DNA of 64,000 nt from Alloprevotella sp. (GCA_017471505.1 JAFUTC010000006.1:62001-126000), one strand, 5' to 3'. Counted from the first letter of the stretch, positions 8,903 through 17,906 are shown. Notes: generated by a model not told the origin, from the sequence alone. Program-made: numbers and translations.

Positions 8903-10549
8903 ATGATTATGAAACAAATCCCTACTATGCGACTTCGAATTCTGTGGCTGGCTCTGCTGTGTGCAGTGGTCGGTGGCATGCGTGCCGAGAGGCATGTGAT
9001 GATTGTGCCCGAACCGGTTTCGGTGGAAGAGAACGGCGAAACGTTCGCCTGGCCCGATGCGGTGGGCGTGTATGTCAGTGCCCGCTTCCAGCAGGCGGCA
9101 GGCGTCAGTGCGGCCCATACGCAGCAAATGCTGAACCAGGTGGTGGGAGCCGACGCGTATACGGTGGCCAAGGCACAGGCCCAGGTTGTGGTCGAACTCG
9201 ACAAGACAGTGGCCGCCGAGGCCTATCGCCTCAAGGTGGGCCGCAAGGGGGTCGAGATAAAAGCCTCGGGCCTGGCCGGATGCTACTATGCGCTGCAGAC
9301 GCTGCTCCAGCTTTTCCCGGCCGAGGTGCAGGCAACGCGCACGCCGGCCGGTGCAACAGTTCCCGGGGTGCGCATCTACGACGTTCCCCGATATGCCTGG
9401 CGCGGATTTATGCTCGACGAAAGTCGCCACTTCTTCGGGGTAAAGGAAGTGAAGCGCGTGCTCGACCTGATGGCAAGGTACAAACTCAACCGTTTCCACT
9501 GGCACCTGACCGACGACCAAGGCTGGCGAATCCAAATCATGCGCCTTCCGCGCCTCGTCACGGTGGGGTCGTGGCGCAACTCAAAGAAACTGACCCGCAA
9601 GGGTGAGCAACCCGACCACACCCAATACGGAGGATATTATACGCAAGACCAACTGCGCGACATCGTAGCCTACGCCAAGGCTCGCTGTATCGAAATCGTG
9701 CCCGAGGTAGACATGCCAGGCCACAGCCAAGCCGCCATAGCGTCCTACCCCGACCTGCTGGCCTGCGCCCCAGGCCCGTTTGAGGTCTACACGGGCATGG
9801 CCATCAATCCGAACGTGATGAACACAGCCCGCACTACCTCGGTGGAATTTGCCAAGGCCGTCATCGACGAACTCATAGGCATCTTCCCCTACGGCTACAT
9901 ACATCTGGGCGGCGACGAGTGTCCTACGCGCTTCTGGGAGATTGACTACGAGCACCGCCTCAAGCTTTTCAACATGGGCAGTAAGAACTTCCACGACCTG
10001 CAGACTAATTTCTACGCACAACTCGTGGAGCACATGCGCCGCAAGCCGGCCTCCGAGCAGCGCCGCTTCATCTTCTGGAACGAAAGTCTGTCGGGCAACC
10101 CCGCCCACCTGGGCAATGCCGCCATCATGGTATGGACCGACGTCGACAATGCCGTCAACGACGCCGTGAGCAAAGGCTTCCCGGTGATTTTGTCGCCCCA
10201 GATTCCGTTCTACATAAACCGGCGACAGAGCACGCGTGCCGACGAGCCCGACACCCAAGGCCAGGGCAACGAGACGCTTGAGGCCGTCTACAACTACCAG
10301 CCGCCACAGCCGCAGGCCACCCAGGCAGCGGCCGACGTCATAGGCGTGCAGGCCAACTGCTGGACCGAGTTCATCGACAACCCGCAGACGCTCGAATACC
10401 TGCTATTGCCGCGACTGGCCGCCGTAGCCGAAACGGCATGGACTCCGCAGGTCGCACGCGCCTACGACCGTTTCCTGCCCCGCGCCAAGCACGAAGCCGA
10501 CTTCTATCAGGCAGCCGGCTACGCATTCGGCCGTGCCGCCTTCGAATAA
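8903..10549 (+). CDS. GH20 beta-N-acetylhexosaminidase
   Basis: The 548-residue exported enzyme removes terminal beta-linked GlcNAc/GalNAc. The signal peptide MRLRILWLALLCAVVGGM is preceded by two further in-frame ATGs (8903, 8909; third at 8927). I use 8903 because the promoter predicts a leaderless start there. Residues ~30-150 form the GH20b domain. The catalytic barrel follows with HWHLTDDQGWRI, EVDMPGHSQAAI, the catalytic Asp-Glu pair in LGGDECPT near residue 335, WNESL and QANCWTE. It could act on host glycans together with the GH130/GH92 operon at 35-40 kb. A terminator follows at 10583-10620. Confidence 0.95.
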   Translation: MIMKQIPTMRLRILWLALLCAVVGGMRAERHVMIVPEPVSVEENGETFAWPDAVGVYVSARFQQAAGVSAAHTQQMLNQVVGADAYTVAKAQAQVVVELDKTVAAEAYRLKVGRKGVEIKASGLAGCYYALQTLLQLFPAEVQATRTPAGATVPGVRIYDVPRYAWRGFMLDESRHFFGVKEVKRVLDLMARYKLNRFHWHLTDDQGWRIQIMRLPRLVTVGSWRNSKKLTRKGEQPDHTQYGGYYTQDQLRDIVAYAKARCIEIVPEVDMPGHSQAAIASYPDLLACAPGPFEVYTGMAINPNVMNTARTTSVEFAKAVIDELIGIFPYGYIHLGGDECPTRFWEIDYEHRLKLFNMGSKNFHDLQTNFYAQLVEHMRRKPASEQRRFIFWNESLSGNPAHLGNAAIMVWTDVDNAVNDAVSKGFPVILSPQIPFYINRRQSTRADEPDTQGQGNETLEAVYNYQPPQPQATQAAADVIGVQANCWTEFIDNPQTLEYLLLPRLAAVAETAWTPQVARAYDRFLPRAKHEADFYQAAGYAFGRAAFE

Positions 10550-10582
10550 GACTGCAAAAAACCGCGGTTTCACCGACATTTG

Positions 10583-10620
10583 AGCCGCTCCGAGCCACCC
10601 ACTGGCCGGGGCGGCTTTTT
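10583..10620 (+). terminator. Intrinsic terminator of the GH20 gene
   Basis: AGCCGCTCC pairs with GGGGCGGCT (one G-U pair) and is followed by TTTTT at 10616-10620. Confidence 0.8.
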
Positions 10621-10626
10621 CGTCGG

Positions 10627-10731
10627 AAAATCCGATTATGAGACGGAAAAATCGCATTATGTAATCGCGAAATTGTATAATGGAATTTCAAAATTGCATT
10701 ATGCCATTTTTTTGCGCCATTATGCAATTTC
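10627..10731. repeat. Array B: five 21-bp phased near-palindromes
   Basis: Unit centres are at 10637, 10658, 10679, 10700 and 10721, exactly 21 bp apart. The best unit (centre 10679) has GAAATTGTAT and ATGGAATTTC around a central A. The outermost half-sites (right half of unit 1, left half of unit 5) are the most degenerate. The gene-free stretch 10550-10868 (319 bases) holds the GH20 terminator, this array and about 135 bases of frr leader/promoter DNA in which no clear promoter pair is visible. Confidence 0.9.
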
Positions 10732-10868
10732 GCCGTCCGGCTGCGGCAGCGGCCCGAAAGTCTCGGAAACGGACGCCGATGCTTATTTTTCGGACAGAAT
10801 GCATGCCGTTTGTAAAGAATTTACTTATTTTCGCAATAGATAGATTTAACACCCTAACACATACCACT

Positions 10869-11429
10869 ATGTTCGACGTAAAAAACTGCCTCGCCGAATG
10901 CGAGAAACAAATGGACCTGAGCGTCATGCACCTTGAAGACACGCTCGCCCAAATCAGGGCAGGCAAGGCCAACGTACACATCCTCGACGGCATACGCGTC
11001 AACTCCTACGGCTCGATGGTTCCGCTCAACAATGTCAGTGCCATCACCACGCCCGACGCACGCACCATCGCCATTAAACCATGGGACAAAAATATGTTCC
11101 GCGTCATCGAGAAAGCCATCATTGACTCCGAGGTCGGCATCATGCCCGAAAACAACGGCGAAGTTATCCGACTGACCATCCCCGTGCTTACCGAGGAACG
11201 ACGCAAGCAACTCACCAAGCAGTGCAACAAGGAAGGCGAGGAAACCAAGGTAGCCGTCCGCAACGCACGCCGTGACGGCATCGAGAAACTCAAGAAAGCC
11301 GTCAAGGACGGACTTAGCGAAGACCTGCAGAAAGACGGCGAAGAAGAACTGCAGAAACTCCACGACAAGAAAATCAAGGAAATCGACAAACTGCTCGAGG
11401 CTAAGAACAAGGAAATCATGACCGTCTAA
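10869..11429 (+). CDS. frr: Ribosome recycling factor
   Basis: The 186-residue protein matches the family length of about 185. Recognisable segments are the N-terminal helix with LEDTLAQIRAGKAN, the hinge/domain-II part SYGSMVPLNNVSAI, KPWDKNMFRVIEKAI, the NNGEVIRLTIPVLTEERR stretch and the C-terminal long helices rich in Lys/Glu. It splits post-termination ribosomes with EF-G. The start at ATG 10869 gives the standard N-terminus; the frame is open further upstream only because the repeat array lacks stops. The rsgA gene follows 28 bases later, so two ribosome-maturation/recycling genes are likely cotranscribed. Confidence 0.96.
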   Translation: MFDVKNCLAECEKQMDLSVMHLEDTLAQIRAGKANVHILDGIRVNSYGSMVPLNNVSAITTPDARTIAIKPWDKNMFRVIEKAIIDSEVGIMPENNGEVIRLTIPVLTEERRKQLTKQCNKEGEETKVAVRNARRDGIEKLKKAVKDGLSEDLQKDGEEELQKLHDKKIKEIDKLLEAKNKEIMTV

Positions 11430-11457
11430 GGTCAGGTGGCTCGCACAGGCACGCTTC

Positions 11458-12390
11458 ATGCACGGACAGGTCGTTAAGAGCCTCGGCTCGTCGTATTGGG
11501 TACAGACCGACGACGGCCGCCGAGTGGAATGCAAGGTGAAAGGCAACTTTCGCCTGCGCGGCATACGTTCCACCAATCCGGTGGCCGTGGGCGACGGCGT
11601 CAGCATAGTGGAAGACGAGCACGGCAGCGCATTCATCTGCGAAATAGACAATCGCCGCAACTACATCGTCCGCCGCGCCTCCAACCTGTCTAAGCAAAGC
11701 CACATTTTAGCCGCCAATGTCGACCTGGCCCTCCTTGTAGCCACCCTGTCGAAACCAGAAACCTCCACCACGTTCATGGATAGGTTCCTGGCAGTGGCTC
11801 AAGCCTACCGAGTCAATGCGGCAATCGTTTTCAACAAGTCCGATTTGCTCGACACCGACCAGCAAGCACAACTCGACTACCTTTCCTTCGTCTATCGCGA
11901 GGCAGGCTACGACGTGTTTCAGGTTTCTGCGCTCACTGGCGACGGACTCGACGGGCTGCGCCACCATCTGGCCGGCAAACTGACCCTTCTGGCCGGCCAT
12001 TCCGGCGTAGGAAAATCGACGTTGCTCAATGCCCTCGTGCCGGAGGCCCATGCCAAGACCGCCGAAATCTCTTCCATCCACGAAACCGGTATGCACACCA
12101 CCACCTACAGCGAGGTTTTCAGCCTGCCCGACGGTGGCGGACTCATCGACGTGCCTGGCATCAAGGGGTTCGGTACTTTCGACATGCAACGCGAAGAGGT
12201 TTCCCACTATTTCCCCGACATTTTCCGGCTCGGCCACGGTTGCCGCTTCTCCAACTGCACGCATACGCACGAACCCGACTGTGCCGTGCTCCAGGCCCTC
12301 GAAGAAAAACGCCTGGCACCCAGTCGCTACGCCTCCTATCTCTCTATGCTCGACGACAAGGACGAGCAGAAATACCGCGAAGCCTATTAG
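11458..12390 (+). CDS. rsgA: Ribosome small-subunit GTPase RsgA
   Basis: The 310-residue protein has the circularly permuted GTPase order: OB-fold N-terminus (~1-70), G4 NKSD at 126-129, G1 GHSGVGKST at 180-188, G3 DVPG near residue 226, then a zinc module CRFSNCTHTHEPDC near residues 259-272. RsgA checks late maturation of the 30S subunit. It lies directly after frr. A symmetric hairpin separates it from convergent porX. Confidence 0.95.
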   Translation: MHGQVVKSLGSSYWVQTDDGRRVECKVKGNFRLRGIRSTNPVAVGDGVSIVEDEHGSAFICEIDNRRNYIVRRASNLSKQSHILAANVDLALLVATLSKPETSTTFMDRFLAVAQAYRVNAAIVFNKSDLLDTDQQAQLDYLSFVYREAGYDVFQVSALTGDGLDGLRHHLAGKLTLLAGHSGVGKSTLLNALVPEAHAKTAEISSIHETGMHTTTYSEVFSLPDGGGLIDVPGIKGFGTFDMQREEVSHYFPDIFRLGHGCRFSNCTHTHEPDCAVLQALEEKRLAPSRYASYLSMLDDKDEQKYREAY

Positions 12391-12397
12391 ACACACT

Positions 12398-12433
12398 CGA
12401 CTCCCTGCCTTGCCCACGCAAAGCAGGGAGTCG
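12398..12433. terminator. Hairpin between convergent rsgA and porX
   Basis: CGACTCCCTGC (12398-12408) pairs perfectly with GCAGGGAGTCG (12423-12433) over an 14-base loop. The T run is weak on both strands. It probably serves as a shared terminator. Confidence 0.6.
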
Positions 12434-12467
12434 TCGTTTCGTATCTGAATGGTCCGTGCCAGTCGGC

Positions 12468-14024
12468 CTATCCACCGCGGCGCTTGGAGTATAGCCGCAC
12501 GTAGGGGACTATCATTTCTTCCATGGAGATGCCGCCGTGCTGGAAGGTGTCATGGTAGTACTGGACGTAGTAATTATAGTTGTTGGGATAGGCAAAGAAG
12601 TCGGAGCCGGTGGCATAGATGTAGCGGGTGGAAACATTGGGCGACGGCAGTCCGAAACGCTCGGGGTGGGCCATTTCAAAGACTTCCTTGGGATTGTAAT
12701 TGAGCGACTTGCCGAGTTTATAGCGCAAGTTGGTGTTTACATTGCGGTCGCCGACCACGCGAATGGCTTTTTCGACGCGCAGACTGCCGTGGTCGGTGGT
12801 TATAGCCACCTCGAAGTCCATTTCTGCCAGTTGTTCGAACAGGCTCTTGATGCCTGAGTGGAGAAACCAGCTGTGGGTGATGCTGCGATAGGCGGCCTCG
12901 TTGCCAGCCAGTTCGCGCACCATTTTAGATTCCGTGCGCGCGTGCGAAAGGATATCGATGAAGTTGATGACCATAACGTTGAGCGGCACGTCCTTGATGC
13001 GGCGCAGATGGCCCCTAAAGGTGTCGGGCGTGGCGCTATCGTTGAACTTGTGGTAGCTAATGGCCTCGCGCCGGCGGAAGCGCTCCAGCTGGCGGCGCAT
13101 AAGGTCTTCCTCGTGCAGGTTCTTGCTTTCTTCCTCGGTCTCTTCAATCCAGAGGTCGGGGTACTGCCTTTTTATCTGCAGGGGCATCATGCCGGCGAAA
13201 ATGGCATTGCGGGCGTACTGGGTGGCAGTTGGCAAAATGCTGAAGTAGAGGTCTTCCTCGATGTCGAAGTAGGGGGCCAGTTCGCGGCTCAAGGTTCTCC
13301 ACTGGTCGTAGCGCAGGTTGTCGATGACGATAAGGAACACCTTGCGGCCCGCACTGAGGCTCGGGAAGACATAGTGCTTGAACACGTCGGGAGAAATGAC
13401 GGGGCGGTCGGCGGCATTGTTGATCCAGTTCTCGTAGTTACGCGCCACGTATTTGGAAAAGGTCTGGTTGGCCTCGGCCTTCTGCATTCGCAGCATATCA
13501 GCCATCGATTCGTCGGCATCGGCCAGTTCGAGTTCCCAAAACACGAGTTGCCGGTAGAGTTCCTTCCACTCCGAGGGCGTGCTCGTATCGGATATCTGCA
13601 TGGAAATGCGGTTGAAGGCCTGCCGATAGTTCGACTGGGCCGTTTCCTGCTGTATCTGGCGCAGATGGATATTCTTCTTGAGTGTCAGCAGTATCTGCAT
13701 CGGATTTACCGGCTTGAGCAGGTAGTCGGCAATCTTCGATCCGATGGCTTGATTCATTATGTTTTCTTCTTCATTCTTGGTCACCATCACCACAGGCACG
13801 TCCGGCTGCAGATCCTTGATGCGCTGCAGCGTTTCAAGGCCGCTCAGGCCCGGCATATTCTCGTCGAGCAGGATAAGGTCGAAGTTCTGCTCGGCGCACA
13901 GGTCGAGCGCATCGGGGCCGTTGGTGCACGTGGTCACCTCGTAGCCTTTCTTCTGAAGAAAAAGTATGTGGACCGACAAAAACTCTATCTCGTCGTCCAC
14001 CCAAAGTAGTCGTCCGTTTGTCAT
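12468..14024 (-). CDS. porX: PorX, response regulator with PglZ domain
   Basis: The 518-residue protein starts at ATG 14024 (MTNGRLLWVDDE); a longer frame to 14072 adds an implausible N-terminus. The receiver domain (1-120) has acidic D10/D11, phospho-acceptor D54 in LILLDENMP and LLKPVNP. The C-terminal PglZ/alkaline-phosphatase-like domain has VFLIVIDNLRYDQW and ITTDHGS metal-site motifs. PorX works with histidine kinase PorY to control type IX secretion genes in Porphyromonas, and its PglZ domain has been reported to hydrolyse oligoribonucleotides. PorY is not adjacent, the usual orphan layout. The gene is divergent from ndk with array C between. Confidence 0.95.
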   Translation of the reverse strand: MTNGRLLWVDDEIEFLSVHILFLQKKGYEVTTCTNGPDALDLCAEQNFDLILLDENMPGLSGLETLQRIKDLQPDVPVVMVTKNEEENIMNQAIGSKIADYLLKPVNPMQILLTLKKNIHLRQIQQETAQSNYRQAFNRISMQISDTSTPSEWKELYRQLVFWELELADADESMADMLRMQKAEANQTFSKYVARNYENWINNAADRPVISPDVFKHYVFPSLSAGRKVFLIVIDNLRYDQWRTLSRELAPYFDIEEDLYFSILPTATQYARNAIFAGMMPLQIKRQYPDLWIEETEEESKNLHEEDLMRRQLERFRRREAISYHKFNDSATPDTFRGHLRRIKDVPLNVMVINFIDILSHARTESKMVRELAGNEAAYRSITHSWFLHSGIKSLFEQLAEMDFEVAITTDHGSLRVEKAIRVVGDRNVNTNLRYKLGKSLNYNPKEVFEMAHPERFGLPSPNVSTRYIYATGSDFFAYPNNYNYYVQYYHDTFQHGGISMEEMIVPYVRLYSKRRGG

Positions 14025-14047
14025 ATATAAGTAATGGGCCTGCACGG

Positions 14048-14055
14048 CAAAGATA
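14048..14055 (-). promoter_or_regulatory. -7 element of porX
   Basis: The minus strand reads TATCTTTG, an exact TAnnTTTG match, giving a leader of about 19 bases. A -33 TTTG is not evident. Confidence 0.55.
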
Positions 14056-14101
14056 AGAAATCGGTGCCACATGCATCGGGCGACGGCGACCTTTCTGCCA
14101 A

Positions 14102-14206
14102 ATTATTACATAATTGCGCGGCAAAATTGCATTATACAATTGCGGAATTGCATTATGCAATCTGAAAATCCGATTATGCAATTTTCAAATTCAATTATTG
14201 AATTTT
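14102..14206. repeat. Array C: five 21-bp phased near-palindromes
   Basis: Centres are at 14112, 14133, 14154, 14175 and 14196, all 21 bp apart. The last unit (CAAATTCAAT, T, ATTGAATTTT) is a nearly perfect palindrome of a diverged sequence: both half-sites changed together, which suggests selection on symmetry. The array fills the gap between the divergent porX and ndk promoters; its right edge is 21 bases from the ndk -7 element. Confidence 0.9.
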
Positions 14207-14227
14207 CCAGATTGACGCACAGTTTCG

Positions 14228-14235
14228 TAACTTTG
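14228..14235 (+). promoter_or_regulatory. -7 element of ndk
   Basis: TAACTTTG matches TAnnTTTG exactly. The -33 position overlaps the T-rich right end of array C. The leader would be about 60 bases. Confidence 0.6.
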
Positions 14236-14300
14236 CCATAGTGTGCAGGCCGACTGCGCTATGGCACACGCTCACATACCTACTAAAAACCTCCGTAACT

Positions 14301-14762
14301 ATGGAAAGAACACTCGTATTGCTCAAGCCCGGCACGCTGCAACGCGCACTGGTGGGCGAAGTCGTAAGCCGCTTCGAGCGCAAGGGACTCCACCTGGCCG
14401 GCATGAAGATGATGCAACTCACCGACGCCCTGCTGTCGGAGCACTATGCCCACCTGGCCGACAAGCCCTTCTTCCAGCGCGTCAAGGACTCAATGATGGC
14501 CAACCCCGTCATTGCCCTCTGCCTTGAGGGAACGGACGCCATCGAAGTGGTGCGTACGCTCTGTGGCCCGACCAACGGCCGAAAGGCTCCCGCCGGCACC
14601 ATCCGCGGCGACTTCTCTATGTCGTTCCAGGAAAACATCGTCCACGCCAGCGACGGGCCCGACACCGCCGCCGTCGAGATAGCCCGCTTCTTCCGTCCCG
14701 AAGAACTGTTCGACTGGAAGCCCAACAACCTGCTCGCCACCTACGCCTGCGACGAATACTAA
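14301..14762 (+). CDS. ndk: Nucleoside diphosphate kinase
   Basis: The 153-residue enzyme transfers the gamma phosphate of ATP to NDPs through phospho-histidine H115 in NIVHASD. Other landmarks are RTLVLLKP at the N-terminus, PFFQRVKDSMM and the nucleotide-contact loop GPTNGRKAPAGTIRGDF. The KPGTLQR variant of the usual KPD motif is typical of Bacteroidetes enzymes in my recollection, so it is not treated as a defect. It starts at ATG 14301; the DUF2851 gene follows after 30 bases. Confidence 0.95.
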   Translation: MERTLVLLKPGTLQRALVGEVVSRFERKGLHLAGMKMMQLTDALLSEHYAHLADKPFFQRVKDSMMANPVIALCLEGTDAIEVVRTLCGPTNGRKAPAGTIRGDFSMSFQENIVHASDGPDTAAVEIARFFRPEELFDWKPNNLLATYACDEY

Positions 14763-14792
14763 GCCGCCCGCGCCGACCCGCGCCCCAATCGC

Positions 14793-16091
14793 ATGGAAAA
14801 ACTGCTCCACTATGCCTGGCGACAACGCCTCTACTCTCCGCTCGTCCCACATACGGACGACGGCACGGAAATAGAGGTGATTGACCCCGGGCTGCCCAAC
14901 CGAAACGCCGGACCAGACTTCTTCAACGCCAAGATAAAGGTGGGCGGCGACCTCATAGTGGGCAACGTCGAAATCCATGTCAAGGCCTCCGACTGGATGC
15001 GCCACCGCCACCACGAAGACCCTGCCTACGACAACGTCATACTGCACGTGGTCCGCGAGTCGGACACGGCGGTCCGCACCTCCGACGGGCGCATCGTTCC
15101 GCAAGTGGCCATCAGCCTGCCTCCCGACCTCTGCGCCAACTACGAGCAACTGCTGCGCGAAAGCACCTATCCGCCGTGCCACCGCATAATGGCAACGGTG
15201 CCGAAACTGGTGGCCCACAGCTGGCTCTCGGCTCTCACGGCCGAACGCCTTGAGGCAAAGACACAGCGCATATACCACTACCTCGAGCGCACGGGCGGCG
15301 ACTGGGAACGCACCTTTTTCGTGGCGCTGGCCCGTAATTTCGGCTTCGGAGTCAATAGCGACGCCTTCGAAGAGTGGGCGTTTACCATCCTGCCGCAACA
15401 AGTGGGCAAGCACCGCGACAATCTGTTCCAGGTAGAAGCCTTCTTCTTCGGCCAGGCCGGACTGCTTGCACCCGACGCCGTGGCTCCCGAAAGGCAGGAC
15501 GACTATTTCCGCCAACTGCAAAAGGAATATGCCTTCCTGAAAAACAAGTTCTCGCTGCAGCCGCAACCCGCTACGACGTGGCGCTTCCTGCGTCTCCGGC
15601 CACAGAACTTTCCCACCGTCCGACTCTCGCAACTGGCACGGCTCTACCATAGTGGCAACCTCACGTTCTCCCGACTGCTCGACGCACCCGACGCGGCCGC
15701 CTTCCGCCAACTGCTGGCCACACAGGCCACCGACTATTGGAAAACCCACTACACCTTCGGCCACGAGTCGACACCTGCCGTCAAGCAAATCCGCACCAGT
15801 AGCCTCAACCTCGTATGCATCAATACGATTGCCCCGCTGCTCTTTGCCTACGGCCGACACCACGCCAACCGCGACCTGTGCGACCGTGCCATCGAACTGC
15901 TCGAGGCCCTGCCGAGCGAGCACAACTATATCACGCGCACTTGGCACGAACTGGGACTCGACGCCGAGCATGCCGCCGACTCACAGGCCCTCATCCACCT
16001 GAAGACGCGATACTGCGACCGCAAGGACTGCCTGCGCTGCGCCTTCGGAACACGCTACCTCAAACACGCAAACCACTCCGACCAACCCTGA
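14793..16091 (+). CDS. DUF2851 family protein
   Basis: The 432-residue protein begins MEKLLHYAWRQRLY and contains PNRNAGPDFFNAKI, VGNVEIHVKASDW near residue 60 and PAYDNVILHVV. The E-V-H-x-K arrangement after an aspartate resembles a PD-(D/E)XK nuclease core, though this is an inference. A C-terminal region with CDRKDCLRCAFG closes the protein. DUF2851 is widespread in Bacteroidetes with no proven function. It lies in a ndk-DUF2851-thioesterase-dprA run; the next gene starts 1 base after its stop. The neighbouring dprA makes a DNA-processing role conceivable but unproven. Confidence 0.8.
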   Translation: MEKLLHYAWRQRLYSPLVPHTDDGTEIEVIDPGLPNRNAGPDFFNAKIKVGGDLIVGNVEIHVKASDWMRHRHHEDPAYDNVILHVVRESDTAVRTSDGRIVPQVAISLPPDLCANYEQLLRESTYPPCHRIMATVPKLVAHSWLSALTAERLEAKTQRIYHYLERTGGDWERTFFVALARNFGFGVNSDAFEEWAFTILPQQVGKHRDNLFQVEAFFFGQAGLLAPDAVAPERQDDYFRQLQKEYAFLKNKFSLQPQPATTWRFLRLRPQNFPTVRLSQLARLYHSGNLTFSRLLDAPDAAAFRQLLATQATDYWKTHYTFGHESTPAVKQIRTSSLNLVCINTIAPLLFAYGRHHANRDLCDRAIELLEALPSEHNYITRTWHELGLDAEHAADSQALIHLKTRYCDRKDCLRCAFGTRYLKHANHSDQP

Positions 16092-16092
16092 T

Positions 16093-16509
16093 ATGAAAGA
16101 AACATTCGTATTCGAAAAAGACTTCGAAGTGCGCGACTATGAAGCCGACATACAAGGCATCGTAAACAACGCAAACTACCTGCACTATTTCGAACACACC
16201 CGCAACATGTTCCTGCGCCAAAGAGGCTTCGACTTCGCCGAACTGCATGCTCGCGGAATCGATACGGTGGTGGCACGCGTCGACGTTCGCTACAAGCAGT
16301 CGCTCCGTCCCTCCGACCAGTTTGTCTGCAGGCTGGCCGTGCGCAAAGAAGGCATCCGCTTCATCTTTAAGCAAGCCATCGTACGCAAACCCGACAATGC
16401 CCTGTGCGCCGAAGCCGAGACCACCGTGGTCAGCCTTGTCGACGGACGACTTCGGGAGTCCTACGAACTCAACGAGGCCTTCGCCAGCGACTTCTACGAC
16501 GTCAAATAG
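16093..16509 (+). CDS. Hotdog-fold acyl-CoA thioesterase
   Basis: The 138-residue protein has the 4-hydroxybenzoyl-CoA thioesterase (YbgC/FadM-like) pattern: YEADIQGIVNNANYLHYFEHTRNMFL near residue 17, with the catalytic Asp in this segment, then VARVDVRYKQSLRPSDQF. It hydrolyses short acyl-CoA or acyl-ACP esters; the exact substrate is unknown. Start ATG 16093 follows the DUF2851 stop by one base, so translation is likely coupled. dprA follows after 28 bases. Confidence 0.88.
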   Translation: MKETFVFEKDFEVRDYEADIQGIVNNANYLHYFEHTRNMFLRQRGFDFAELHARGIDTVVARVDVRYKQSLRPSDQFVCRLAVRKEGIRFIFKQAIVRKPDNALCAEAETTVVSLVDGRLRESYELNEAFASDFYDVK

Positions 16510-16537
16510 CCACCCGCTTCCATCCATCCGCACCTCC

Positions 16538-17626
16538 ATGACCGAACACGGCTACATACGCGCACTGCTCGATGCAAAAGGCATCGGACTCAACGTCGCC
16601 CTGCAACTCATGCAGCACTTTGGGTCGGCCGCCGCCATCTTCGACAACCGCACCAGTCTGCCCAAGCAAGTGGCTGACCGCCTTGTGGTCACCGACGACA
16701 CCATGCGGCGCATAGACCAAGAGGAGGCATTCTGCGACAAAAACCATATTGCCATCCTCACCTACAACGATGCCGCCTATCCGCAACGCCTTCGCGAATG
16801 TGCCGACGCCCCACTTGCACTCTACTACCGCGGCAATGCCGACCTGAACGCCCGACATATCATTAGCGTGGTGGGCACCCGCCGCATCACGGAACGCGGC
16901 AAGGACATCGTGGCACAGTTCTGTCGCGACATTGCCCAGTTGGTCCCCGACGCACTCATAGTGAGCGGACTGGCATACGGCGTCGACATCCACGCACATC
17001 GGGAGGCCCTGCAAAACGGACTGTCCACCGTCGCCGTTCTTGCCCACGGACTGGACAGAATATACCCCAACTACCACCGACAAACGGCTGTCGACATGCT
17101 TAGCCAAGGCGGCCTGCTCACGGAATTCACCTCCGGCACCACACCCTTTGCCGGCAACTTCGTCAGCCGAAACCGCATCGTGGCCGGACTGTGCGACACC
17201 ACCGTCGTAGTAGAAAGCGCCGAGAAAGGAGGCGCACTCATCACCGCACACCTGGCCCAGGAATACAACCGCGACGTCTTTGCGTTCCCCGGACGGATTA
17301 ACGACGAGTTTTCGGCGGGATGCAACAAAATCATACGCAAAAACGTGGCCGCACTCATAACGAAGGCAGCCGACATGACCGAGGCACTCAACTGGAGCAC
17401 AACACCGCAAACACAACACATCATACAGCCGGAAATCTTCCCCGACCTCTCGGCCGAAGAATCAAAACTGGTGGACGCACTCACTGGGGTAGAGCAGAAA
17501 AGCATAATCGAACTGACCCAGGACACACAGTTGCCATTCCACAAAACCATGCAACTGCTCCTCGAGTTAGAGTTGAAAGGAATGATCAAAGGACTACCGG
17601 GCGGCATCTACCGTCTTTTGCGCTGA
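16538..17626 (+). CDS. dprA: DNA processing protein DprA
   Basis: The 362-residue protein is counted from ATG 16538 (MTEHGYIRALL); an upstream open frame overlaps the thioesterase gene and is not real. It has an N-terminal helix-hairpin-helix/SAM-like part with a KGIGLNVALQLMQHFGS motif, then the Rossmann-like DprA core: SVVGTRRITERGK near residue 111, SGLAYGVDIHAHREAL near residue 145, AHGLDRIYPN, and SRNRIVAGLCDTTVVVES. A C-terminal winged helix (~310-362) ends IYRLLR. DprA protects incoming single-stranded DNA and loads RecA in transformation. No other competence genes are in the window. Confidence 0.95.
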   Translation: MTEHGYIRALLDAKGIGLNVALQLMQHFGSAAAIFDNRTSLPKQVADRLVVTDDTMRRIDQEEAFCDKNHIAILTYNDAAYPQRLRECADAPLALYYRGNADLNARHIISVVGTRRITERGKDIVAQFCRDIAQLVPDALIVSGLAYGVDIHAHREALQNGLSTVAVLAHGLDRIYPNYHRQTAVDMLSQGGLLTEFTSGTTPFAGNFVSRNRIVAGLCDTTVVVESAEKGGALITAHLAQEYNRDVFAFPGRINDEFSAGCNKIIRKNVAALITKAADMTEALNWSTTPQTQHIIQPEIFPDLSAEESKLVDALTGVEQKSIIELTQDTQLPFHKTMQLLLELELKGMIKGLPGGIYRLLR

Positions 17627-17636
17627 AAATAGCAAC

Positions 17637-17671
17637 CAAATTTCCGACCCACTTACGGAAATTTGATTTTC
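17637..17671 (+). terminator. Candidate terminator of dprA
   Basis: A 10-bp perfect stem with a 9-base loop is followed by a short T-rich tract. It starts 10 bases after the dprA stop. Confidence 0.55.
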
Positions 17672-17898
17672 AACTAAGTTTTCAGGCAGTTAAATTGTCC
17701 GATTTATTGACACCATAATACACAAACACGACTGTATTACAATATTTTAAGCAAACAATATATAATCGCCTAATTTTACAGTCAAATTTCTCCGGAAAAT
17801 ACTAAAATCGCGCATTCCCAGTCCAATTTTGCGATTTTGCCCTATAAACGCCGCCCAAACCATAAGCCGACCGATTAGGAGGTCCGTGTAATATTTCG

Positions 17899-17906
17899 TA
17901 ACTTCG
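17899..17906 (+). promoter_or_regulatory. Candidate -7 element of mnmG
   Basis: TAACTTCG is one base from TAnnTTTG. It implies a leader of about 27 bases. No good -33 element is seen. Confidence 0.4.

Noticed and set aside
8810..9535. Long upstream extension of priA on the minus strand
   Set aside because: It overlaps the well-supported GH20 gene on the opposite strand, has no similarity to PriA, and a standard PriA N-terminus begins at GTG 8809.
14301..14762. Defective Ndk because of KPG in place of KPD
   Set aside because: The active-site His115, Lys9 and nucleotide loop are intact, and Bacteroidetes enzymes commonly vary at this position.
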